Assembly (NCBI GenBank): GCA_025355465.1
Contig: JANXZO010000004.1
Span: forward strand, 1-62,262
DNA: 62,262 bases
Reading direction: 5' to 3'
DNA from: Bacteroidales bacterium
GTDB taxonomy: Bacteria; Bacteroidota; Bacteroidia; Bacteroidales; FEN-979
Part shown: in pieces, positions 32,115-39,747 of the stretch
How positions within the stretch are numbered: position 1 is the stretch's first letter
Layout of the letters: the number at the start of each line of letters is the position of its first letter
Position numbers and translations under genes: made by a program
Notes under the pieces: generated by a model
The model's database searches: none
What the model was told of the DNA's origin: nothing
What the model saw: only the letters and a program-made list of their open reading frames with translations

Positions 32115-32603
32115 ATGAAAAACTTTTCAATCTTCAGAAAGTCATTTACAATAATTACGCTGTCAGCCGTGCTTACGATCTTCATTACCCATCCTGCCTG
32201 TTCACAGGACAAGCCAAAAGAGGATGGAAAAAAGACGGTTAAAATTAAGGTCATTACCAGCGATAACGGGAAAACCAAGGCGGTAGATACAACTTTCTCC
32301 ACAAGTTTAATGCTTGACTCAAAGGAGGTAGAGGAGATGTTGAAGGGGGTGCAAGGTTGCATGAACGATTCGCTTAAAAAATGCATGGCGAAGGTTATCA
32401 TGATCGGAGGAAAAGAGGTTGATGCCCCGGATTGCAATATGCGCTTCATGCATTCTGGTTTCGGGGAAGCGACGCTGTCCGACCTGATCGGATACATTCC
32501 CATGTCACGGGTGAAGGGCTACACTGTTAAGGACACCAAAAACGGAAAGCGAATCGTCATTGATGTTGAAGATGCCCCCCTGATGGAGCGTCACGACAAT
32601 TAG
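32115..32603 (+). CDS. Secreted protein of unknown function, probable target of the adjacent two-component system
   Basis: The 162-residue product has a signal peptide (KSFTIITLSAVLTIFITHPACSQ) with a Cys near the cleavage point that could be a lipid attachment site. The mature part is charged, with three further cysteines (GCMNDSLKKCMAK, APDCNMRF) and several Met. I do not recognise a family. It is divergent from the kinase gene, separated by the phased TTAAC array and a -7 box with no -33. That implies activation by the OmpR-type regulator. The periplasmic part of the kinase carries similar Cys/Met patches, so both might face the same stress. It ends at its own terminator. Confidence 0.75.
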   Translation: MKNFSIFRKSFTIITLSAVLTIFITHPACSQDKPKEDGKKTVKIKVITSDNGKTKAVDTTFSTSLMLDSKEVEEMLKGVQGCMNDSLKKCMAKVIMIGGKEVDAPDCNMRFMHSGFGEATLSDLIGYIPMSRVKGYTVKDTKNGKRIVIDVEDAPLMERHDN

Positions 32604-32657
32604 TAAAATTAAAATCAATTCGTTCTTTATACCATATATTCGTTAGTAAATGCGCAA

Positions 32658-32690
32658 AAGCTGTCGGTTGATTACCGGCAGCTTTTTTTT
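32658..32690 (+). terminator. Terminator of the secreted-protein gene
   Basis: The stem AAGCTGtCGG/CCGgCAGCTT with loop TTGATTA is followed by a run of T. Confidence 0.9.
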
Positions 32691-32692
32691 GC

Positions 32693-32724
32693 AAAAAAAA
32701 AGGCCACCATCCGGGTAGCCTTTT
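32693..32724 (-). terminator. Terminator of the hyd3 operon
   Basis: On the minus strand, a stem AAGGCtACC/GGTgGCCTT is followed by a U-run (A-run on the plus strand), 16 bases past the hydA3 stop. Together with the opposite terminator it insulates the two converging units. Confidence 0.85.
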
Positions 32725-32739
32725 GCGGGTAGTGTTCCA

Positions 32740-34533
32740 TTAGTACCTCTTTCGGGGTGTGTAGTGAGTATGGAGTAGTTCATGGGATTTATGTCCGAGT
32801 GGTTTTTCTAGAAACTCAGTATAGAGTGCAGCTACTTCCGGATTTTCATGAGATTTGCGTATGGACATCCCCATATCTTCAGCATAAATTGCCTCTTTGC
32901 GTTTTGCACGTATTTCGGGATTTGTTGGTATCGGTTGACCTCCTCCACCAAGGCATCCGCCGGGGCAGGCCATGATTTCAATGAAGTGGTAGTTTGCTTT
33001 ACCATCGCGAACATTTTGCATAACCGTTTTGGCATGTGCCAAACCATTGGCTACAACACATTTAAGTTCAACGCCTTCCAGGAAGTTCCAAGCCGGAACG
33101 GTTCTTTCGATGAGTACTGAAGCTTCCCGAACTTCACCTTCCGTTCCCCTTACAGGGGTGATGTTGAGTCCGTCGAAGGGAACCTCGCGACCGGTTACGA
33201 TTTCATAGGCTGTGCGCAGAGCAGCTTCCATAACACCGCCTGTGGATCCGAAAATTACAGCGGCACCTGAAGAAACCCCCATAAAACTGTCGAATTTTTC
33301 CTCGGGCAGGGCTTCAAATTCCAAGCCGGCCTGTTTGATCATAATGCCGAGTTCGCGGGTTGTCAGTACAAAGTCAACATCTTTATATCCACTTGAACGC
33401 ATTTCCGGGCGGTTGGCCTCAAACTTTTTGGCAGTGCAGGGCATGATGGAGACCGACACAATATTTTTCGGATCCAGCTTCCGCTTCTGGGCGTAATAGG
33501 TTTTGGCCAGGGCACCAAACATCTGCTGGGGCGACTTGCAGGTAGAAAGGTTGGGAAGAAATTCCGGGAACGTATGTTCGATGAATTTTATCCAGCCGGG
33601 CGAACAGGAGGTAGCCATGGGCAGCGCAATGGAAGGATCTTTATCAACCAGCGCCTTTTTCAGACGGGTGAGCAATTCATGACCCTCTTCAATAATGGTA
33701 AGGTCGGCCGTGAAATCAGTATCCAGTACGGCATTAAAACCCAGTCGCTTCAGCGCTGCAACCATCCTGCCGGTAACGATCTTCCCGGAAGGCATTCCCA
33801 GTGCTTCTCCAAGTGCGATACGAACAGCAGGTGCAGTTTGTACCACAACATGTTTATTGGGGTCATAAATGGCATCCCAAACCTGGTCGATATAATTGCG
33901 TTCGATGAGGGCGCCGGTCGGACAGCGGTTTACGCATTGGCCGCAGTTGGTGCATACCACCTCTAAAAGAGAATGTTCGAAAAAGGTAGAGATCTTCATT
34001 TTATCTCCCTTGTGCGCTACCCCCAGCGCGCTTACGCTCTGGAGCTCTTCGCAGGTGCGCACACAGCGCTGGCAGCGAATGCAGCGGCTGTCGTCCTTGA
34101 TAATGGCCGAATTGAACATGTCGATCGTGTACTTTTTATCAGGTACCAGGTCGAGAAACATGTGGTCGCCGGTAAGCATCTGGGAAGCCAGGCCCTGAAG
34201 CTCGCAGTTACCGTTTTTGTAGCATTTGGTACAGTCTGCATTGTGCTCAGAAAGCAGCAGCTCAACAATGTGTTTGCGGGCAAGACGTACCTTCATGCTG
34301 TTGGTGTGAATCACCATTCCTTCTGAAACGGGCATGGCGCAGGAAGCAGGGAGGGTTTTCACCTTCTCCTGTTCTACAACACACACCCTGCAATTACCAG
34401 CTACGCATAGGTCTTCATGGTAACACAGAGTCGGGATATGGATATTGAGGCTTCTTGCAGCTTCGAGGATGGTTTTACCTTCGTCAACAGCTACGTTGAT
34501 GCCGTCTATCGTCAGGTTTACTTTATTTGCCAT
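32740..34533 (-). CDS. hydA: NAD-linked [FeFe] hydrogenase catalytic subunit HydA, copy 3 (TSCSP variant)
   Basis: The 597-residue catalytic subunit has [2Fe-2S] ligands (TLCYHEDLC, GNCRVC, ASCA), the His-Cys3 site (HNADCTKCYKNGNC) and two [4Fe-4S] motifs (CIRCQRCVRTC, CTNCGQCVNRCP). The H-domain has L1 TSCSPGW, L2 MPCTAKKFE and L3 IMACPGGCLGGGGQP. The tail is HENPEVAALYTEFLEKPLGHKS plus LLHTHY. In L1 the second Cys, an H-cluster [4Fe-4S] ligand in well-studied enzymes, is Ser. I recall TSCSP as a natural variant class, so this is probably a clade trait rather than damage. It is the last gene of operon 3. Confidence 0.95.
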   Translation of the reverse strand: MANKVNLTIDGINVAVDEGKTILEAARSLNIHIPTLCYHEDLCVAGNCRVCVVEQEKVKTLPASCAMPVSEGMVIHTNSMKVRLARKHIVELLLSEHNADCTKCYKNGNCELQGLASQMLTGDHMFLDLVPDKKYTIDMFNSAIIKDDSRCIRCQRCVRTCEELQSVSALGVAHKGDKMKISTFFEHSLLEVVCTNCGQCVNRCPTGALIERNYIDQVWDAIYDPNKHVVVQTAPAVRIALGEALGMPSGKIVTGRMVAALKRLGFNAVLDTDFTADLTIIEEGHELLTRLKKALVDKDPSIALPMATSCSPGWIKFIEHTFPEFLPNLSTCKSPQQMFGALAKTYYAQKRKLDPKNIVSVSIMPCTAKKFEANRPEMRSSGYKDVDFVLTTRELGIMIKQAGLEFEALPEEKFDSFMGVSSGAAVIFGSTGGVMEAALRTAYEIVTGREVPFDGLNITPVRGTEGEVREASVLIERTVPAWNFLEGVELKCVVANGLAHAKTVMQNVRDGKANYHFIEIMACPGGCLGGGGQPIPTNPEIRAKRKEAIYAEDMGMSIRKSHENPEVAALYTEFLEKPLGHKSHELLHTHYTPRKRY

Positions 34534-34566
34534 ATATTGTAGTGCTATTTTCAGGTTAATGTTAAA

Positions 34567-35733
34567 TTAGTAAATCATCTCTTCCTTGAAGTTGTTCACG
34601 ATGGAGGAGAATGAGTTTGCGACCGACTGGCCAAGTCCGCATTTAGCAGTAATCTTCATGCTTTCGCTTAGTTTCATCAGCTGATCGAGGTAAGCTGCTT
34701 TTTTCTCACCTTTTTTCACGGCAACGATCCCTTTGAGCAACTGCTGGCATCCAACACGGCAGGGAGTACATTGTCCGCAGGACTCCTCCTGAAAAAATTC
34801 GAGGTAATTATGGAGCACGTTGTACATAGATCTCGAACTGTTGAAAATCATCATCGAGCCGCCGGTGGGTACTCCTTCAAACCCGATTACCGTATCCTTG
34901 AATTTTTTGCGGGGGACGCAAAAACCCGAGGCTCCGCCGACCTGTACTGCCTTGGTGTCGCCATCACCGAATTCATCCACGAAACGGTCGAGGGGCATGC
35001 CCAGCTCCAGTTCATAAATTCCCGGGATAGGCGTATCACCTGATACAGAGAAGACTTTTGATCCGCGCGAATCGGTGGTCCCGAGTTTTTTATATTGATC
35101 AGGTCCCAGACGCATGATCATCATGACATTGACGAAGGTCTCCACATTGTTGATCACGGTCGGTTTTTTCATGAAACCACTGGTAGTCGGGTAGGGGGGC
35201 TTGTTGCGTGGCTCACCGCGACCGCCTTCCATCGATTCAAACAAGGCGCTCTCTTCGCCGCATATATAAGCTCCGCTTCCCAGCCTGATTTCGATCGTGA
35301 AATCAAATCCAAGTTTTTTTGCGTGCTCATGGTAGATATCAAGTTCACGGTTCAGGTCATTTAACATGAAGCGGTACTCTCCACGAAGGTACATGTACCC
35401 TTTTTTCGATCCGATTACCTTGCCACAAATAGCCATTCCCGAAAAAACTTTCCTGGGAACACGCAACAGGATTTCCCGATCTTTAAAAGTGCCGGGTTCA
35501 CCTTCATCGGCGTTGCAGATAACATATTTTTCCTCCGAAGTGGTTTCGGCAGTGTATTTCCATTTCATGGCTGTGGGAAAACCTGCTCCACCGCGACCAC
35601 GAAGTCCTGAATCAAGAATGTCTTTCAGGATGGCATCATTGGTACGTGCCAGTGTATCGGCAAGTATTTTGTACTTTACATTCGAATATTCTCCGAAAAT
35701 TAAGTCAACTCTTTTTAGGGATTGATCTGACAT
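34567..35733 (-). CDS. hydB: Hydrogenase flavoprotein subunit HydB, copy 3 (short, NuoF-like core only)
   Basis: The 388-residue NuoF-like protein has the FMN/NADH motifs (LRGRGGAGFPTAMKW, GSGAYICGEESALFESMEG) and the [4Fe-4S] site (ESCGQCTPCRVG, AKCGLGQSV). It has neither the N-terminal thioredoxin-like domain nor the two C-terminal ferredoxin motifs, and no separate gene for them is nearby. It ends soon after the NuoF core, in NFKEEMIY. Loss of the C-terminal clusters argues against ferredoxin-based bifurcation and for simple NADH:H2 exchange. That is an inference from families known to me, not shown here. It lies between hydC3 (24-base gap) and hydA3 (33-base gap). Confidence 0.93.
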   Translation of the reverse strand: MSDQSLKRVDLIFGEYSNVKYKILADTLARTNDAILKDILDSGLRGRGGAGFPTAMKWKYTAETTSEEKYVICNADEGEPGTFKDREILLRVPRKVFSGMAICGKVIGSKKGYMYLRGEYRFMLNDLNRELDIYHEHAKKLGFDFTIEIRLGSGAYICGEESALFESMEGGRGEPRNKPPYPTTSGFMKKPTVINNVETFVNVMMIMRLGPDQYKKLGTTDSRGSKVFSVSGDTPIPGIYELELGMPLDRFVDEFGDGDTKAVQVGGASGFCVPRKKFKDTVIGFEGVPTGGSMMIFNSSRSMYNVLHNYLEFFQEESCGQCTPCRVGCQQLLKGIVAVKKGEKKAAYLDQLMKLSESMKITAKCGLGQSVANSFSSIVNNFKEEMIY

Positions 35734-35757
35734 ATTCTTATCCTTTATATTTTGGCG

Positions 35758-36222
35758 TTACTTAGTAATGTAGTCGCTGATAATGTCGTGTATCTTTTCT
35801 GTCGTTAGTCCGCTGAATGGAATTTCGTTGATGAGCATCGCCGGCCCTTCATGACACCATCCCAGGCAGTTGGTCTCCAGCAAGGTGAACTTTTTGTTAG
35901 GCGTCGTTTCGCCCACCTTTATCTTCAGCATATCCTCCAGCGTCTGAATGATGGTTTTCTTTCCATGCATGTCGCAGGTGATGGTCTTACAAACCCTGAT
36001 CACAAATTTTCCGCGGGGTTCCGTGTCCAGGAACGAATAAAAAGTCGCCGTTCCGAAAACCTGTGCTGCCGAAAGGTCAAGTTCCTTGGCAATGTCGGTC
36101 ATGCAGGTGTCGGAGAGGAAGTTCTGTCTTTCAACCACCCCTTGCAGAATGGGTAGCAAACTGGATCTTTCACGTCCGTATTTGTTCGCTAATTCCTTAA
36201 TCAATTCTGAACATTCAGCCAT
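35758..36222 (-). CDS. hydC: Hydrogenase subunit HydC (NuoE-like), copy 3
   Basis: The 154-residue NuoE-like [2Fe-2S] protein has a helical N-terminus (SLLPILQGVVERQNFL), then VFGTATFYSFLD and ligands CKTITC and CLGWC. It is the first gene of operon 3 (hydC, hydB, hydA), the same order as operon 1. Upstream, a -7 box is bracketed by two strong Rex-like palindromes (36278-36295 and 36323-36340). Confidence 0.93.
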   Translation of the reverse strand: MAECSELIKELANKYGRERSSLLPILQGVVERQNFLSDTCMTDIAKELDLSAAQVFGTATFYSFLDTEPRGKFVIRVCKTITCDMHGKKTIIQTLEDMLKIKVGETTPNKKFTLLETNCLGWCHEGPAMLINEIPFSGLTTEKIHDIISDYITK

Positions 36223-36277
36223 ATAAAATGTTTTAAAAAGTTGAAATATAGTATTTTAATTATAGTCCGTGTTGCTT

Positions 36278-36295
36278 GTGTTAAATAATTAACAG
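36278..36295. promoter_or_regulatory. Rex-like operator 1 of the hyd3 operon
   Basis: GTGTTAAATAATTAACAG matches the anaerobe Rex consensus TTGTTAAnnnnTTAACAA at all but the outermost base on each side. It lies just downstream of the predicted transcription start of hydC3. Confidence 0.65.
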
Positions 36296-36305
36296 AATGC
36301 CGTTA

Positions 36306-36313
36306 CAAAAATA
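36306..36313 (-). promoter_or_regulatory. -7 box of the hyd3 operon (TATTTTTG)
   Basis: It is a match to TAnnTTTG on the minus strand, about 85 bases before hydC3, between the two Rex-like palindromes. Confidence 0.6.
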
Positions 36314-36322
36314 CCATTATTC

Positions 36323-36340
36323 TTGTTATTTAATTAACAG
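36323..36340. promoter_or_regulatory. Rex-like operator 2 of the hyd3 operon
   Basis: TTGTTATTTAATTAACAG matches TTGTTAAnnnnTTAACAA at all but two positions. It covers the expected -33 region of the hydC3 promoter, 45 bases centre to centre from operator 1. Confidence 0.65.
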
Positions 36341-36394
36341 TTGTTCTGTTTTTTATTTTAAACATTCAATTTATAGTCAGTCTAAATATCTGCA

Positions 36395-36419
36395 TTGATC
36401 TGCTGAATTCGTATTTTTG
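36395..36419 (+). promoter_or_regulatory. Probable truA promoter
   Basis: The -7 box TATTTTTG (36412-36419) lies 19 bases before the truA ATG. A TTG at 36395 is closer than the usual spacing, so only the -7 box is convincing. Confidence 0.45.
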
Positions 36420-36438
36420 CACTCTTTCCGGTTTACAG

Positions 36439-37212
36439 ATGCAACAGTACAGGTATTTTATGAAGCTTGCCTATGATGGAACGAACTATCATGGCTGGCA
36501 AAGACAACCCAATGGCTCGTCGGTTCAGCAAACCCTGGAAGAATCGATGCGCCTGATCTGGAAAAGGGATATATCGCTCACGGGTGCAGGTCGCACCGAT
36601 GCCGGAGTTCACGCCGGGGAATACTATGTTCATTTTGATCTTACAGAGGATATTCCACAGACCAGCCTTGATAAATTTGCATTTAATCTGAATAGTTTTC
36701 TTCCGCACGATATTGCAATCCGGTCGATTTTTCCTGTAGCACCTGCACTGCATGCACGGTTCAGCGCAACCTCCCGAACGTATAAATATTACGTTTCAAG
36801 ATTCAAATCTCCTTTTCGCAACCAATACAGCTATTATTTGTTCGGCGACCTGGATGTAGCGCTTATGAATGAGGGTGCCAGGTTGATCATGCAGACGGAA
36901 GATTTCACCTCTTTCTCGAAAGTTGATACAGATACAATCACGAATATTTGCCGGGTTACCCAGGCCCACTGGGAATTTGCCGGAGAGGAGCTTGTATTTA
37001 CAATAACTGCAAACAGGTTCCTGCGAAATATGGTGAGAGCCGTCGTCGGAACACTTTTGAACCTGGGCCGAAATCGAATCGACCTTGATGATCTGTCGCG
37101 TATCATCGAGCGCAAAAACCGTTGTGAGGCCGGTGATTCTGCTCCTGCGCGAGGACTTCACCTTGTGCAAATCGATTATCCTCAGGGAGCCTTTCAATTT
37201 ACGGCGCAATAG
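36439..37212 (+). CDS. truA: tRNA pseudouridine(38-40) synthase
   Basis: TruA converts uridines 38-40 of the anticodon stem to pseudouridine. The 257-residue product opens YFMKLAYDGTNYHGWQRQPNG. It has the catalytic Asp in GAGRTDAGVHA near residue 54, ARFSATSRTYKYYV near 110 and FLRNMVRAVVGTLL near 195. The length is normal. It is a single-gene unit, divergent from the hyd3 operon and convergent with the transketolase genes. Confidence 0.96.
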   Translation: MQQYRYFMKLAYDGTNYHGWQRQPNGSSVQQTLEESMRLIWKRDISLTGAGRTDAGVHAGEYYVHFDLTEDIPQTSLDKFAFNLNSFLPHDIAIRSIFPVAPALHARFSATSRTYKYYVSRFKSPFRNQYSYYLFGDLDVALMNEGARLIMQTEDFTSFSKVDTDTITNICRVTQAHWEFAGEELVFTITANRFLRNMVRAVVGTLLNLGRNRIDLDDLSRIIERKNRCEAGDSAPARGLHLVQIDYPQGAFQFTAQ

Positions 37213-37226
37213 GGGGAACCCCGCCG

Positions 37227-38186
37227 TTATTTCCTGATCAAAACCTTGAGACAGCTTTGAACGATTGCTTCCGCTTTCATACCATATTTTGCCATCAGTT
37301 CAGCCGGACGACCCGATTCTCCGAACCGGTCGTTCATCCCGATAAACTCCATGGGCACCGGGCAGTTTCTGACAATCACTTCAGAAACCGCGCCTCCGAG
37401 GCCGCCGGTTACCTGGTGCTCTTCGGCAGTAACGATGGCTCCGGTTTCGCGGGCAGCCTCAACAATCGCCTTCTCATCGATCGGCTTGATGGTATGAAAA
37501 TTCAGTACCCTGGCAGAAACTCCCCTGTTTCTGAGGATCGTGGCAGCCTGAAGCGACTCCCAAACCAGGTGGCCGGCGGCCATGATGGTGAGATCATTCC
37601 CCTCCTGAAGAAACTGGGCCTTTCCCGGTAGCAGGACCTGGTCCTCATCAGTAAAGTCGGGCATTGCTTCACGGCCGAAGCGAAGGTACACAGGCCCCGG
37701 TATCCTATCTATGGCAAATAACAGGGCGAGCTTTGTTTGCGTCGCATCGCAGGGAGAGAGTACCGTTATATTCGGCAATGAACGCATGATTGCAATATCT
37801 TCGAGTGCCTGGTGTGTTGCGCCGTCTGGTCCCACAGAAACGCCGGCATGTGCTCCTCCGATAATCACATGAAGGTTATTATAGCAAACCGAAACACGAA
37901 TCTGGTCAGCCGCCCGCAAGGCTGCAAACACCCCATAGGTCGAAAATACGGGTATTTTTCCTTCGAGGGCCATGCCTGCCGCAACTCCAACGCAATTTTG
38001 TTCGGCGATCCCAAGAGAGAAGAATCTTGCCGGAAACGCCTCGGCAAAAAGGTTTACACCAACAGAGGTTGTAATATCAGCTCCGATGGCGACAACCTTT
38101 GCATTCCGTCGTCCCGCTTCCAGCAACCCTTCGCCGAAACCTGTCTTGGTAGCCTTATCCCCCTTATTTGTGTACCTGATCGACAT
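37227..38186 (-). CDS. Transketolase C-terminal half (pyrimidine-binding and C domains)
   Basis: The 319-residue protein corresponds to the C-terminal half of transketolase/DXS-like enzymes. ATKTGFGEGLLEAGRRN starts the Pyr domain; GIAEQNCVGVAAGMAL carries the conserved Glu that activates thiamine diphosphate. VYLRFGREAMPD and the C-terminal VTAEEHQVTGGLGGAVSE domain follow. It must pair with the N-terminal half encoded 30 bases upstream, giving a split enzyme of the pentose phosphate pathway. The ATG at 38186 is chosen over a TTG seven codons upstream. Split transketolases are common in anaerobes. Confidence 0.93.
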   Translation of the reverse strand: MSIRYTNKGDKATKTGFGEGLLEAGRRNAKVVAIGADITTSVGVNLFAEAFPARFFSLGIAEQNCVGVAAGMALEGKIPVFSTYGVFAALRAADQIRVSVCYNNLHVIIGGAHAGVSVGPDGATHQALEDIAIMRSLPNITVLSPCDATQTKLALLFAIDRIPGPVYLRFGREAMPDFTDEDQVLLPGKAQFLQEGNDLTIMAAGHLVWESLQAATILRNRGVSARVLNFHTIKPIDEKAIVEAARETGAIVTAEEHQVTGGLGGAVSEVIVRNCPVPMEFIGMNDRFGESGRPAELMAKYGMKAEAIVQSCLKVLIRK

Positions 38187-38216
38187 TATCCCTCTATATT
38201 TACTCAAACCACACCT

Positions 38217-39074
38217 CTACCTTAATGCCCCGCCACTCTTATCTAACTCCGCCAAAAATTCTTCCACCTGGTCAATGGCCGGAACTTTCCCATGCCATCG
38301 ATAATTCCCTTCGATGCCCGGAACTCCCTTTCCCATCAACGTTTTGGCGATAATTACGGAGGGTTTTGACCTGACCATGGAAACCAGCTGAAAGGTATTC
38401 AACAGGTCAGGGATGGAATTTCCGTCGCAAATAAATACCTCCCAACCGAAACTCTTCCATTTCTCTTCAAGGGGCTCCAACCTCATTACATTCTCTGTTG
38501 GTCCGTCTATCTGCATTCCGTTTCGGTCGACGATGGCAGTCAGGTTTGAAAGGTCGTAGTGTGCCGCCGACATAGCCGACTCCCAGATAGATCCTTCCTG
38601 AAGTTCACCATCACCATGGATGGAGTAAATACGATGATTTTTACTGTCCATTCTGGCGGCTAATGCCATTCCTACGGCAACGGAGAGTCCTTGTCCGAGG
38701 GAGCCCGCCGAAAGTTCGATGCCGGGCAAACTATGATCTCTTGCGGGATGTCCCTGTAACCGGCTGCCGAGTTTGCGAAGTGTCATCAGTTCTTCAACCG
38801 GAAAATAGCCTGAATGTGCGAGGGTTGCGTATAAAACCGGAGCAACATGTCCGATCGAGAGGATCAGCCTGTCGCGATCTGGCAGCAACGGATGATCCGG
38901 ATCGTGTTTGAGAATTGAATGATAAAGTACTGTAAAAACATCGGCCAGGCCCAGCGAACCGCCAAGATGACCTGATCCGGCTTCGGCCAGACTCGTGATA
39001 ACCATCCTCCGGATTGCTCTTGCAAATTCTGACAGAATTCCGGGATCGGTTACCTTTTCGCAGACCATCATCAA
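38217..39074 (-). CDS. Transketolase N-terminal half (thiamine diphosphate-binding domain)
   Basis: The 285-residue product has HLGGSLGLADVFTVLYHS, the LSIGHVAPVLYATLAHSGY region, SLGQGLSVAVGMALAA and the ThDP/metal motif GDGELQEGSIWESAMSAAHYDLSN with NGMQIDG. It binds the diphosphate of ThDP and forms the active site with the C-terminal half. Its start overlaps the LolA-like gene by 4 bases (ATGA), so it is translationally coupled to it. Confidence 0.93.
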   Translation of the reverse strand: MMMVCEKVTDPGILSEFARAIRRMVITSLAEAGSGHLGGSLGLADVFTVLYHSILKHDPDHPLLPDRDRLILSIGHVAPVLYATLAHSGYFPVEELMTLRKLGSRLQGHPARDHSLPGIELSAGSLGQGLSVAVGMALAARMDSKNHRIYSIHGDGELQEGSIWESAMSAAHYDLSNLTAIVDRNGMQIDGPTENVMRLEPLEEKWKSFGWEVFICDGNSIPDLLNTFQLVSMVRSKPSVIIAKTLMGKGVPGIEGNYRWHGKVPAIDQVEEFLAELDKSGGALR

Positions 39075-39706
39075 CGCATATCAATAACCTCTACCCCGGG
39101 GAATTTTGCTGCATCAAACGTGAAATCAGCATTGGTGACAGGGCTATCGGTTACAAAAGTCTTGATTTTATAGGTAAAGGTATTCCCGCTTTTATCGAAA
39201 AGGATAAAACTTTTTATCTGCTTTTTTGCCTTGTCAATTCCCAGAATCGCTTTATTGAAATTCTTTGAGGTATTGGGGATCAGTTCCACTGATTCAATTG
39301 CCGGATCTGCATTTTTATCTTTGATGATCTTTGATTTATAGTTGGAGTTGTACGAGGTCAGTAATTTGGAGGGGGTGAGTGCATCGTCTTTGTTATCCAA
39401 TGAGTTAACCTGAACTTCGTTGGATTCCTTCAGGTAGGTCCAGATGGTCTTCCCATCGCAGATAACGGTTTGTCCGGCAGCAGTCATCCTATATTTATCT
39501 CCGGACAGCCAGAGTGTGCCGGTCTTCTCTTCATTGATCCTGGCTTTGGCATTAACCATGGTATAGGAAAAGTCGACCTTTATTGATTTATAGGCTTTGG
39601 TCTTGTTGCTCACCTCCTCCAGTAAGGCGCTGGCCTTCTGATCTTTGGTCTGACTAAAGCCCACCAGTGTGAGAATCATAAAAGTTGCTGCAAATATGTT
39701 TTTCAT
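39071..39706 (-). CDS. LolA-like outer-membrane lipoprotein carrier
   Basis: The 211-residue product has a signal peptide (NIFAATFMILTLVGFSQ) followed by a LolA/LolB-type half-barrel: KAYKSIKVDFSYTM, EKTGTLWLSGDKYRMTAAGQTVICDGKTIWTY broken into strands, and FILFDKSGNTFTYKI. It is predicted to be periplasmic and to carry lipoproteins to the outer membrane. It follows ftsK, as LolA genes often do in Bacteroidota and Proteobacteria, and overlaps the transketolase half by 4 bases. Identity with E. coli LolA is expected to be low. Confidence 0.85.
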   Translation of the reverse strand: MKNIFAATFMILTLVGFSQTKDQKASALLEEVSNKTKAYKSIKVDFSYTMVNAKARINEEKTGTLWLSGDKYRMTAAGQTVICDGKTIWTYLKESNEVQVNSLDNKDDALTPSKLLTSYNSNYKSKIIKDKNADPAIESVELIPNTSKNFNKAILGIDKAKKQIKSFILFDKSGNTFTYKIKTFVTDSPVTNADFTFDAAKFPGVEVIDMR

Positions 39707-39747
39707 CTTTCTTATTGTTTTAAATGGTAATTCCCGGCTCCGGATAA

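Noticed and set aside
37227-39074. Frameshifted transketolase
   Set aside because: The two halves are separate ORFs with their own starts and a 30-base gap, which matches the split transketolases common in anaerobes.
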